Shown in pieces: positions 19,670-27,503 of a stretch of DNA of 64,000 nucleotides. The notes beneath the pieces were generated by a model that worked only from the letters and a program-made list of their open reading frames with translations, was not told the origin of the DNA and searched no databases. The stretch spans positions 265,120 to 329,119 of the forward strand of contig NZ_JQJH01000003.1 of the NCBI RefSeq assembly GCF_000745425.1, given 5' to 3'. Origin of the DNA: Beijerinckia mobilis (GTDB lineage: Bacteria; Pseudomonadota; Alphaproteobacteria; Rhizobiales; Beijerinckiaceae). Numbering within the stretch: the stretch's first letter is position 1; each line of letters begins with the position of its first letter. Made by a program: the position numbers and the translations under genes.

Positions 19670-21076
19670 GTGGAAGATCCATCAAACCGGCGCCAGGCTG
19701 GCGGCAGAAGCAGAGCGGGCCACAGGTCTTTTGTGCAGTCTTCGGCTGAACAGATCCAGGGGCTTGAAACCCGGCTGGCGGCTGCCATGGTCCTGCGCGC
19801 GATCCTGACGAAAAAGCAGGGGCTGGATGATTTCTTCGCACCTGAGGCGAGCGTCGTATTCCTCACGAGGCTTGCTCCGCGTGATCGTGCTCTGGCGCGG
19901 TCGATCGTTACTGTCGCCTTGCGGAGGCTCGGTACGATCAGAGCCGCCATCGGGCAACTTTTGAAGACGAGCCTTCCGCGGACGGCTTCCGATCTCGAAT
20001 GGATTCTTCTGGTTGCCGGTGCACAGATCCTGTTTCTCGATGTCCCCGATCACGCTTCCGTCGATCTTGCGGTCCGTGCCGCGCGGCTCGATCCCAAGAT
20101 CGCGGGCTTTGCTCCGCTTGTGAATGGAGTCCTGCGCAATCTCATTCGTGAACGGCAACGCATTCTTGATGAAGGCGACGCACTGGCGCTGGATACGCCT
20201 CCCTGGCTCGCCGAGCGATGGCAGAAGACTTATGGCGAGGACACGGCCAGGGCAATCGCGCGGGCGCATCGTAACGAGCCGACGCTTGACATAAGTGTAA
20301 GGCAGGATCCTCTCGGCTGGGCACAGCGGCTCGGTGCGCGCCTGTTGCCGACGGGTTCCCTGCGGCTTGAATCGCATGCGGCGATCTCCGAGCTTCCAGG
20401 CTATGTGGAAGGCCAGTGGTGGGTGCAGGATGCCGCAGCCGCTTTGCCGGCGCAGCTTTTGGCGATGACGCCCGGCGCGCGTATTGCTGATTTTTGCGCG
20501 GCTCCCGGCGGCAAGGCTGCCCAGCTTGCCGCGCGTGGAGCGAAAGTCGTCGCGATTGATCGATCCTCTTCCCGTATGAAACGCCTCGAAGCGAATTTCA
20601 CCCGGCTACAGCTCGAGGCCGAGATCGTGATCGCTGATGCCCTGGCCGTGGAGATGGCGCCCTTCGACGCCATTTTGCTGGATGCTCCCTGTTCGGCGAC
20701 AGGCACAATTCGCCGCCACCCGGATATTGCCTGGATCAAACAGCCGAAGGATATTGTCGCGCTTGCCGATTTGCAGAGCCGTCTGCTCGAAAAGGCAGCG
20801 ACCTTGCTGAAGCCCGGTGGTACCCTGATCTATTGCACCTGCTCGCTCGAAGCGGAGGAGGGGGAAGACCAGATCGCCGCTTTTCTGGCGCGCCACGGCG
20901 ATTTCCGTCGCATCCCCATCCTTGCTTCCGAAGTCGGCGGATTGAACGAAATCATCAATCCGCAGGGCGATTTGCGCATGCTTCCAAATCATCTGCAGGC
21001 GCAGGAGCCGCGCTTTTCAGGTCTTGACGGCTTTTTCGTCTCGCGTTTGACGCGTCTCGACACTTTACCCGTTTAA
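19670..21076 (+). CDS. rsmB: 16S rRNA m5C967 methyltransferase with NusB-like domain
   Basis: A 468-residue enzyme. Residues of about 30-165 form the NusB-like RNA-binding domain (RLAAAMVLRAILTKKQGLDD, APLVNGVLRNLIRER). The catalytic domain has the SAM motif IADFCAAPGGKAAQLA, LLDAPCSATGTIRRHPD and the catalytic Cys in IYCTCSLEAEEGE. This is the classical RsmB layout, in contrast to the paralogue at 8666. GTG 19670 is the first plausible start; the first 30 residues are basic and variable. It methylates C967 of 16S rRNA in E. coli. Confidence 0.92.
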   Translation: MEDPSNRRQAGGRSRAGHRSFVQSSAEQIQGLETRLAAAMVLRAILTKKQGLDDFFAPEASVVFLTRLAPRDRALARSIVTVALRRLGTIRAAIGQLLKTSLPRTASDLEWILLVAGAQILFLDVPDHASVDLAVRAARLDPKIAGFAPLVNGVLRNLIRERQRILDEGDALALDTPPWLAERWQKTYGEDTARAIARAHRNEPTLDISVRQDPLGWAQRLGARLLPTGSLRLESHAAISELPGYVEGQWWVQDAAAALPAQLLAMTPGARIADFCAAPGGKAAQLAARGAKVVAIDRSSSRMKRLEANFTRLQLEAEIVIADALAVEMAPFDAILLDAPCSATGTIRRHPDIAWIKQPKDIVALADLQSRLLEKAATLLKPGGTLIYCTCSLEAEEGEDQIAAFLARHGDFRRIPILASEVGGLNEIINPQGDLRMLPNHLQAQEPRFSGLDGFFVSRLTRLDTLPV

Positions 21077-21720
21077 GCGGCGTATGGAAGCGGTGGATAC
21101 GACCACGCGGTGATTCGAAAACGCTTCCGCTTTCACGACATCAAACGGTGAAGTAAGTGCCGCTTCGGAGGAATTTGCTTCGCGCGTCTCATCCTTCAGC
21201 GGGCTTTTCCATCTGTAATACTTACACGTTCAAGCTCTTGCGTGAAGACTGTATCGCAGTTTCGGTCGACGCCGTGAAATTGACGAATTCGGCCATCGGG
21301 CTTACCAAGATATGAATTCGGATCACTGTGAGCAAAAAGAGAATGCAGTGGTATGCTAAAGACCTAATATAGGACTTCTCCTGGTACCACTCTCTTTGGT
21401 ATTGAACTGAAAAGTATTGACAGTAACAGAGCTCATTGCTCGTGAATAATAACGTATCGGGCGAATGTCTGTTGTATAGACCGTGACAGGTGCCCATCAT
21501 TCTTTTTAGAGACGCTGGCTCAAGTATTGGTATCGGTGTCTCAGCCGGTTTTTTCCATTGTTTCTTGAAGAATTGACAATTTGGCAGGACGCCGTAGCGG
21601 CAGAGGCTCGGCGCCGCCGCTTTATCGCAGGATGACGCGTCCCGCCTTCTGAACTCACGACCAGGCAATCCGATCTCCTTTCAGGCTCGCGTCAAGCGGG
21701 CCTTTTTTATTGAGGGTTTC
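21077..21720. other. Intergenic region before the lysis cassette
   Basis: About 640 bases, richer in AT than both neighbours. Two TTGACA hexamers (about 21417 and 21575) are seen without good -10 partners. A 148-codon reverse frame has no recognisable family and an odd composition, so I reject it. The right end is a terminator that nearly touches the muramidase start. Confidence 0.4.
21684..21708 (+). terminator. Intrinsic terminator directly upstream of the lysis cassette
   Basis: The stem GGCTCGC/GCGGGCC (one G-U pair, loop GTCAA) is followed by six T. The muramidase ATG is only 12 bases after the T run, so transcripts reading in from the left should stop just before the cassette. Confidence 0.75.
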
Positions 21721-22491
21721 ATGGCTGACCGATTTTCGGAATGTCTCGAATTCACACTCCAATACGAAGGTGGTGACAGTAACGATCCGCGCGATCCTGG
21801 GGGCGCGACGCGTAACGGTATTACGCAAGGAAGCTATGATACATGGCGCAAGCAGAATGGGCGCCCGACGCAATCCGTGTTCAAGATGAATACTCTCGAA
21901 CGGAATGCGATCTATCTTGCGAATTACTGGAATGCGATGGCCTGCGGCACGAGGCCTCCCGGCGTCGATCTCGCCCTGTTCGATGCTGGCGTGAATAGCG
22001 GAACAAAGCGCGCATTGGAGTGGAAATCGGCTGTGCCGGGGACAGATCGCGTTGCGACCATCAAGGGTATCTGCGCGCGTCGCCTGTCCTTTGTCGAGGG
22101 ATTAAGGACGTTCGCAATCTACGGTAAGGGCTGGCGGAAGCGCATTGCCGCTTGTGAAGCTGAAGCCATCAAAGTGGCGGCTGGCGATACCGCGCCTGAG
22201 GTTCTGGCGTTTGAAGCGCGCGCGGCAGCCGCCAAGGCTGCGAGCACTAAGACAATGATTGCGACAACGGCTTCCGCTGGCGCGGGCGTCGGGCTTGTCC
22301 ATCAATCTTTTGGCGGACAGGCCTGGCTGACAATTCTGTTTCTGCTTCTCATCGTTGTCGGCGTCGTCATCCTGATCATTCGGCGCAAAAATCAAGAGAC
22401 GAGGGCGCAAGCACTTGATGCCGCAGCCAAAACGGCTGTGACGATTATTTCGACGACAAACAGAGCTAAAACGGGAGGCACCAATGTTTAA
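21721..22491 (+). CDS. GH108-family muramidase (phage-type endolysin) with C-terminal TM helix
   Basis: A 256-residue protein. The N-terminal glycoside hydrolase 108 motif is LQYEGGDSNDPRDPGGATRN with the expected catalytic Glu16, followed by GITQGSYDTWR. The middle region VDLALFDAGVNSGTKRALEW matches the accompanying peptidoglycan-binding segment (PF09374). An Ala-rich linker leads to one membrane helix (AWLTILFLLLIVVGVVILII, about 203-222) and a basic tail. Most lysins of this family are soluble, so the anchored tail is notable. It would cleave the glycan strands of murein. The next gene overlaps its end by 8 bases. Confidence 0.88.
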   Translation: MADRFSECLEFTLQYEGGDSNDPRDPGGATRNGITQGSYDTWRKQNGRPTQSVFKMNTLERNAIYLANYWNAMACGTRPPGVDLALFDAGVNSGTKRALEWKSAVPGTDRVATIKGICARRLSFVEGLRTFAIYGKGWRKRIAACEAEAIKVAAGDTAPEVLAFEARAAAAKAASTKTMIATTASAGAGVGLVHQSFGGQAWLTILFLLLIVVGVVILIIRRKNQETRAQALDAAAKTAVTIISTTNRAKTGGTNV

Positions 22492-22876
22492 TTTTCTCCT
22501 TCTGGTCGTCGTGGGGATTGCCGGGTTTATCTATGCCTGGCCGCGTATTCGCGCCTATCAGGCGGCAATCGGTGTTCCTGATGCGATTGAGAAAGCGGGG
22601 GATTCGATCATCACGCGTATCCGCCTGCGCCTGCTCGGCCTCAAGACGATCATTCTCGGCTATGTAGCGCTGTTCATTTCAGCCGTGCCCGATATTCTCA
22701 CCGAAATTCCGGAAATTCACCATACGCTCGATCAGCTCGATCTGTCGATCTGGTTGTCACCGCAGGGCGTTATCTTGGCCCACAATCTTCTCAATATTGC
22801 GATGCTGCTGACACGGCTCGCTGGTATGACTGTCATTGTCAATGGCGTGCCAACGCGGCGCGGGGAGGCGGCCTGA
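22484..22876 (+). CDS. Membrane protein of the lysis cassette, unknown
   Basis: A 130-residue protein with an N-terminal membrane helix (FLLLVVVGIAGFIYAWPRI), a middle hydrophobic stretch (TIILGYVALFISAVPDIL) and a weaker C-terminal one. It overlaps the muramidase gene by 8 bases and is followed at once by the holin gene, so it is translated within the same operon. The family is not recognised. A second holin, an antiholin or a spanin-like role are possible from position alone. Confidence 0.7.
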   Translation: MFNFLLLVVVGIAGFIYAWPRIRAYQAAIGVPDAIEKAGDSIITRIRLRLLGLKTIILGYVALFISAVPDILTEIPEIHHTLDQLDLSIWLSPQGVILAHNLLNIAMLLTRLAGMTVIVNGVPTRRGEAA

Positions 22877-23296
22877 ATGTTCGGCTCGATCATCTCCGCA
22901 ATCTTTTCCGGTATCATCTCGCCAATCGTCACCGCCTGGTCAGATGTGAAATTGCAGAGCCTCAAGAGTGAGGTTGATGGCTTTACGGCGGCGATTGGCG
23001 GCGATGCTGCCATTGGCAAGGCGTTTCTTGAGGCACAAACGCAGAACGCGCAGATCAAGGCGGCTTCGAATACCTGGATCGGTGCCCGGCTCATCATCGT
23101 TGCGGCCGGTCTTCCGGCGGCGATCCACTTTGGCGCTGTGATGCTGGATTCCACCTTCCAGTTTGGATGGGAAATCCCTAAATGCCCACCGCCTTATGAC
23201 AGCTATGAATGGTCGATCATTCAGAGCTTCTTCTTGGTCGCACCGGCGATGCCGATCATGAGTGCAGCCGCCGCGTGGCTCTCGCGGAGGCACTGA
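22877..23296 (+). CDS. Three-TM holin, gene-transfer-agent type
   Basis: A 139-residue protein resembling PF11351 (holin of three TM segments, GTA release). It starts FGSIISAIFSGIISPIVTAW, has a soluble helical middle, then two membrane helices (ARLIIVAAGLPAAIHFGAVM and IQSFFLVAPAMPIMSAAAAW). Holins open the inner membrane so that the lysin reaches murein. The ATG directly follows the previous stop. Together with the GH108 enzyme this defines a lysis module of phage or GTA origin. Confidence 0.75.
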   Translation: MFGSIISAIFSGIISPIVTAWSDVKLQSLKSEVDGFTAAIGGDAAIGKAFLEAQTQNAQIKAASNTWIGARLIIVAAGLPAAIHFGAVMLDSTFQFGWEIPKCPPPYDSYEWSIIQSFFLVAPAMPIMSAAAAWLSRRH

Positions 23297-23297
23297 C

Positions 23298-23621
23298 ATG
23301 CCTCCGGCCGATGATGATATTCACGGGCGTCTCGGGTTTCTCGAGGCCAACATTCAGAGCATGCGGGAGACGGTGCGGCTGCTCTCGGAAGCACGCGATC
23401 AGCTCATCGCAATCAACGCGCGTCTGGCAAATCTCATTCAGAGCATCGATATTCAAACTGATGCACACACAAGACTGAGTGCTCGCGTGGACATATTGGA
23501 ACAGCGTGCGAACAATCATCGTGCGATCATCAACACGGTAACATTGATCGGCGCTCCAGTCATGGGTGCTGTCGGCTGGCTTGCAAGCCATCTCTCGCCC
23601 TTCCGCGATTGGATAAAGTGA
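23298..23621 (+). CDS. Coiled-coil protein with C-terminal membrane segment
   Basis: A 107-residue protein. Residues of about 10-75 are a heptad-rich coiled coil (LGFLEANIQSMRETVRLLSE, then LSARVDILEQRANN), followed by a hydrophobic segment (VTLIGAPVMGAVGWLASHL) and a short tail. The layout resembles small phage accessory proteins next to holins, and a spanin-like role is possible but unproven. The start is one base after the holin stop. Confidence 0.7.
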   Translation: MPPADDDIHGRLGFLEANIQSMRETVRLLSEARDQLIAINARLANLIQSIDIQTDAHTRLSARVDILEQRANNHRAIINTVTLIGAPVMGAVGWLASHLSPFRDWIK

Positions 23622-23631
23622 GGATATTTCA

Positions 23632-24927
23632 TTGGCCTATAAGTATTATACATTGATGCCGCCGTCCGATGGGAGCAAAAATTCATTGACCGTCAATGGC
23701 CGCACCTATTCGGCGACGCCAAATTCATCGATCAGCGTTCCGGACTTCGATGCGAATGTCTTGATGGCGAACGGATGGACGCGAATTTCAAATCCATCGA
23801 CTTCAAAGACACAGACTGTGCGTCAGATCGCGACGCGTTGTTATGTTCCAAGCCATGCACCGATCGCTTCCAATAAATATATTATTTCCTGTACGACCCA
23901 CCAGGCTCGTGACACGGTCACGCAAATGGCTGCGGTGTTTCCAAATTTCTATGTCGATTCGACGACCTTCCAGGACACAAACGGCCCGGGCGTGGCCGCG
24001 ACGATCAACGCAGCCTATGTGGAATATCCTTTCGGGACTTTCACACCCTTCAAATTCGGCGGCAGCACCACAGGGTCTATCCCCAACGCCAGTTTCATGG
24101 CGACGGATCTCGCCGCCGTCAATATCCCGAATGGTGCGACCTTCCGGATCCACTTCTCCGGCTATTTCCCGAATGGGATTATTTATTGTCCGAATACGAA
24201 TACGCGCAATCTCACCGGCGGCGACAAATGGAATTTTGGAGCCTCTCCCTATACCGGCTTCCCGACGAATTACGGGACTGATGCGGGTTCCGGCTTCTAC
24301 GGTCCTTGTGCAATCGTGGGTCCGTCCTCTCGCCTAGCAGTGGCCTTGATCGGGGATTCGATCATGTTCGGCTATATGGATGCGGTGTCCGACCTTGGTG
24401 CCGATACCGGAATCATGGCCCGCGCCGTCGGGGCGAAATATGCCTATATCAACATGGGTGTGCCGAGCGATCGCACGATGTATGCGGCGACGGGTTTCGT
24501 CAACAGGGCCACGCTCACCAATCTTTACTGTCAGGGTGTGATTTCGAACTACGGAATCAACGATCTGGCCGCCTCGAGAACATGGGTGCAACTCTCCGCC
24601 GATCTTCAAACCCTCTATGGCAAGCTGTCGGGAAAACCGATCCTGCAATGCACGATCGGGCCGAAAACCACCTCAAGCGATGGATGGACCTCCGCGACAC
24701 AGACGCTGTTTGCCGGTGAGGCGGAGCGCAAAAACGCGAATTCGGCAATCAGGGGATGTCTGCCAAACACCATCGGGCATGTCGAAGTGGCAAATGTCCT
24801 GGAGACGGGGTGGAATACCGGGCTTTACAAATTTCCGGGCTTTACCACTGACGGCACGCATCCCAACCAGGCCGGCAACCTCCTGCTGGCTTTTGCCGGG
24901 GCCGTCGATATGAACTTCATGGGATGA
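23632..24927 (+). CDS. SGNH/GDSL hydrolase, phage-tail-type
   Basis: A 431-residue protein. The C-terminal half is an SGNH hydrolase: block I ALIGDSIMFG with Ser243, block III Asn310 (YGINDL) and block V TDGTHPNQAG with Asp407 and His410. The N-terminal 230 residues are beta-rich and Asn/Thr-rich, including SLTVNGRTYSATPNSSISVP, a motif seen in phage structural proteins. SGNH enzymes of phages deacetylate or de-esterify surface glycans. TTG 23632 has GAGGA upstream. It is the last gene of the cassette, and a 15-base repeat of its 3' end lies just downstream. Confidence 0.78.
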   Translation: MAYKYYTLMPPSDGSKNSLTVNGRTYSATPNSSISVPDFDANVLMANGWTRISNPSTSKTQTVRQIATRCYVPSHAPIASNKYIISCTTHQARDTVTQMAAVFPNFYVDSTTFQDTNGPGVAATINAAYVEYPFGTFTPFKFGGSTTGSIPNASFMATDLAAVNIPNGATFRIHFSGYFPNGIIYCPNTNTRNLTGGDKWNFGASPYTGFPTNYGTDAGSGFYGPCAIVGPSSRLAVALIGDSIMFGYMDAVSDLGADTGIMARAVGAKYAYINMGVPSDRTMYAATGFVNRATLTNLYCQGVISNYGINDLAASRTWVQLSADLQTLYGKLSGKPILQCTIGPKTTSSDGWTSATQTLFAGEAERKNANSAIRGCLPNTIGHVEVANVLETGWNTGLYKFPGFTTDGTHPNQAGNLLLAFAGAVDMNFMG

Positions 24928-25004
24928 GGCAGGCCCTGGCTTTTGCCGGGCGCTCTGTAGCCGGATGTTTCTCATCGGCATGATTGCTGAAGGAGAGAGG
25001 CGTT

Positions 25005-25051
25005 AGAGCATTTTCAAGTGGAGCGGTTCGGACACATTCGAACATGCTTTA
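25005..25051. repeat. Repeat family 2, short copy
   Basis: AGAGCATTTTCAAGTGGAGC is followed by an inverted repeat GTTCG (25026-25030) / CGAAC (25039-25043) and ends ATGCTTTAG. It matches the block AAGTGGAGCGTTTCC...GAAACGCTC at 56203-56301. It lies between the lysis cassette and imuA. Confidence 0.65.
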
Positions 25052-25239
25052 GACTGACATAAGTCTCGCTGGCCCGGGCTGGATGGGGCAGCGAGATTCG
25101 CCGACAGCCCCCCATACGCATCTTTTCTCCTATCATCCTGAGAATCCACGATCATTCGCAAACACTGGACAGCTATCACCGATTATCCACTGCGTTTTTA
25201 TCGCATCGCGAGACTCCGATTGACTCATGCTTTCGATGA

Positions 25240-25254
25240 GAACAAATATAGAAC
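25240..25254 (+). promoter_or_regulatory. LexA (SOS) box
   Basis: GAAC-AAATATA-GAAC is an exact match to the alphaproteobacterial direct-repeat LexA site (GAAC-N7-GAAC). It lies 50 bases upstream of the imuA start, the expected place for SOS control of the imuA-imuB-dnaE2 operon. Confidence 0.9.
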
Positions 25255-25303
25255 ATAGCAATAGGGAATCTCCAGCAGAGCTCTGAGGAGCTGCCGTTTT
25301 GTC

Positions 25304-26065
25304 ATGTCTGATCTCACCGACAGGGCCGTCATTGCCGAACTCCAGCAGCATATTGAGCGTATCGAGGGGCCGCGAGGCCGTGCCCGGATCGTTCTGCCTT
25401 TTGGCATCAGTGAGATCGACAGGCGGTTGCCGGGCGGCGGGCTGGCGCTTGGCGCGTTGCATGAAGTCGCCGGAGGCGGCAATGGTGCCGTGGACGGGGC
25501 GGCGGCGGGGTTATTCACCGCCGGTATCGCCGCACGGACGCGGGGCAAGGTGCTCTGGTGCGTCACGCGGCCGGACCTGTTCGCTCCAGCGCTCTCGCAG
25601 GCCGGACTGCAATCGGACCGCGTCATCTACCTTGATGGCGGCGATGAGAAGACCATCCTTGTCTGTTTTGAAGAGGGGCTGCGCCATGGCGGCCTCGGTG
25701 CTGTGGTTGCAGAAGTTGCTCGCCTGCCTATGACCGCTTCGCGGCGGCTTCAGCTTGCCGCCGAGGGATCGGGCACGATCGGCATTGCGCTGCGCCGTTG
25801 GCGCCGACAGACTGAGGCCTCCGATTTCGGTCAGCCGACGGCCGCCACCACGCGCTGGCGGGTCTCGGTCTTGCCATCGACGCCGCTCCCCGTTCCCGGT
25901 GTCGGCCGGCCGCGCTGGCTGGTTGAACTGATCCGTTGTCGTGCTGGCGAGAGCGCGGATTTCGAATTGGAGGCATGCGATGACACGGGTCATCTCCATC
26001 TTCCTCCCGACCTTGTCCACGGACCGGGTCAGGCGGAGGGCGGGCGACGCAGCGCCTCCGCCTGA
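25304..26065 (+). CDS. imuA: SOS mutagenesis accessory protein ImuA
   Basis: A 253-residue RecA-like protein without a full ATPase core: FGISEIDRRLPGGGLALGALHEVAG stands where RecA/SulA-like proteins carry the Walker A region, followed by KVLWCVTRPDLFAPAL. ImuA works with ImuB and DnaE2 in damage-induced mutagenesis. The end overlaps imuB by 86 bases, in a different frame. A LexA box lies upstream. Confidence 0.9.
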   Translation: MSDLTDRAVIAELQQHIERIEGPRGRARIVLPFGISEIDRRLPGGGLALGALHEVAGGGNGAVDGAAAGLFTAGIAARTRGKVLWCVTRPDLFAPALSQAGLQSDRVIYLDGGDEKTILVCFEEGLRHGGLGAVVAEVARLPMTASRRLQLAAEGSGTIGIALRRWRRQTEASDFGQPTAATTRWRVSVLPSTPLPVPGVGRPRWLVELIRCRAGESADFELEACDDTGHLHLPPDLVHGPGQAEGGRRSASA

Positions 26066-27503
26066 GACACCGTTCATATTGGTCGGCCGGGATGGAAGAC
26101 GGCGGATTGTGCTGGCGGCGGATGCTGCCGCCCAGGCCGCCGGCCTGCGTGTCGGCATGACCGTGACCAAAGCTCTGGCGCTGGTGCGGGATCTTGTGAT
26201 CGAGGACGCCGATCCGGCTGCTGATGCCGCAGCATTGGAGCGGCTTGCTGTCTGGATGCTGCAGCATTTCGCCCCGATCGTCGCCGCCGATCCGCCTGAC
26301 GGGATCGTTATCGATTCCACTGGCGCCGATCATCTGCATGGTGGTGAGGCCGCGATGCTCGCGACCATAGTCGCAAAACTCGGTGGCGTCGGCCTGCGCG
26401 CCCGCACGGCTATCGCCGACACCTGGAGTGTGGCCCATGCTCTTGCGCGTTTCGATGCCCGGCCAAGCTATGTTTCCAGGCCGGGGCACGCCGCGACCGA
26501 CATCGCGCCTTTGCCGATCGCGGCACTCCGGCTCGTGCCGGAAGGAGTGGACTCGCTCTGCGTTCTCGGCTTCACGCGCGTCGGTGACCTGCTGGCGCAG
26601 CCGCGTGCGCCTCTGGCGCTGCGCTTTGGACCCGAGCTCGGTCGGCGTCTCGACCAAGCCATTGGCCAGATCGCGGAACCGATCGAACCGATCCGGCCCA
26701 GGGAATTGATCGAGGTCCGTCGCACCTTCGCCGAGCCGATCGGCGCGCCGGAGACCATCGCGCGCTCTATCGGCAGGCTCGTGGGTCAGCTCTGTGATGC
26801 CCTTGAGCAGAAGGGTCTCGGCGCGCGGCGGCTCGATCTCATCTGCCATCGAGTTGATAACCGGGTACAGGCCGTGCGGGCCGGGACGGGCCTGCCGTTG
26901 CGCGATGTGAAGCGCATGACGAGGCTGCTCTGCGACAAGATCGAGACCATCGATCCAGGCTTTGGCATTGAAGTGATGACCCTCACCGCGACAATGGCTG
27001 AGCCTCTGATGCCGAAACAGGCAGTGTCGACTCTGGTCGAGGAAGCAGTGCCCGATATTTCTGACCTGATCGATCTGCTTGCCAATCGCGTCGGCGAGCA
27101 AAAGCTCTATCGTGTCATGCCGGTGGCGAGCGACGTGCCCGAACGGTCGGTCCGCCACATCCCGGCCCTGGCACCAGAGACCGGAGCGGATTGGCCGGGC
27201 CGCTGGCCGCGGCCTCCTCGGCTGCTTGCCCGGGCCGAACCGATCGATACGGTTGCACTGCTTCCCGACCATCCCCCCGTCTCCTTCGTCTGGCGTGGCG
27301 TGCGCCGGCGGGTGAAGCGTGCCGATGGTCCCGAGCGCATCTTCGGCGAATGGTGGAAGTGTGATCCCGAGCTGGCCGCCGTGCGTGACTATTTCCGCAT
27401 CGAGGACGATGCTGGCGAGCGATATTGGGTGTTCCGCGCTGGTGATGGCGAGGATCCGCTGACCGGCTCGCAGCGCTGGTTTCTGCATGGGATCTTCGGA
27501 TGA
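25980..27503 (+). CDS. imuB: ImuB, Y-family-like mutasome protein
   Basis: A 507-residue protein of the UmuC/DinB superfamily. It starts [19 protein letters not shown], in which the catalytic acidic pair of true Y-family polymerases is missing, as expected of ImuB, which acts as a clamp-binding hub for ImuA and DnaE2. The palm/finger-like region ([18 protein letters not shown]) and little-finger-like region follow. ATG 25980 has GGAGG seven bases upstream. An in-frame start at 25941 would lie deeper inside imuA. Its stop overlaps the dnaE2 start (ATGA). Confidence 0.9.
   Translation: MTRVISIFLPTLSTDRVRRRAGDAAPPPETPFILVGRDGRRRIVLAADAAAQAAGLRVGMTVTKALALVRDLVIEDADPAADAAALERLAVWMLQHFAPIVAADPPDGIVIDSTGADHLHGGEAAMLATIVAKLGGVGLRARTAIADTWSVAHALARFDARPSYVSRPGHAATDIAPLPIAALRLVPEGVDSLCVLGFTRVGDLLAQPRAPLALRFGPELGRRLDQAIGQIAEPIEPIRPRELIEVRRTFAEPIGAPETIARSIGRLVGQLCDALEQKGLGARRLDLICHRVDNRVQAVRAGTGLPLRDVKRMTRLLCDKIETIDPGFGIEVMTLTATMAEPLMPKQAVSTLVEEAVPDISDLIDLLANRVGEQKLYRVMPVASDVPERSVRHIPALAPETGADWPGRWPRPPRLLARAEPIDTVALLPDHPPVSFVWRGVRRRVKRADGPERIFGEWWKCDPELAAVRDYFRIEDDAGERYWVFRAGDGEDPLTGSQRWFLHGIFG

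Noticed and set aside
21222..21668. 148-codon reverse frame upstream of the lysis cassette
   Set aside because: Composition is unlike the neighbouring proteins, no family is recognised, and it lies in an AT-rich gap. Possible but unsupported.
25728..27488. 586-codon reverse frame opposite imuB
   Set aside because: It is a shadow of imuB in high-GC DNA. The protein has no recognisable family and a Arg/Gly/Asp-heavy composition.
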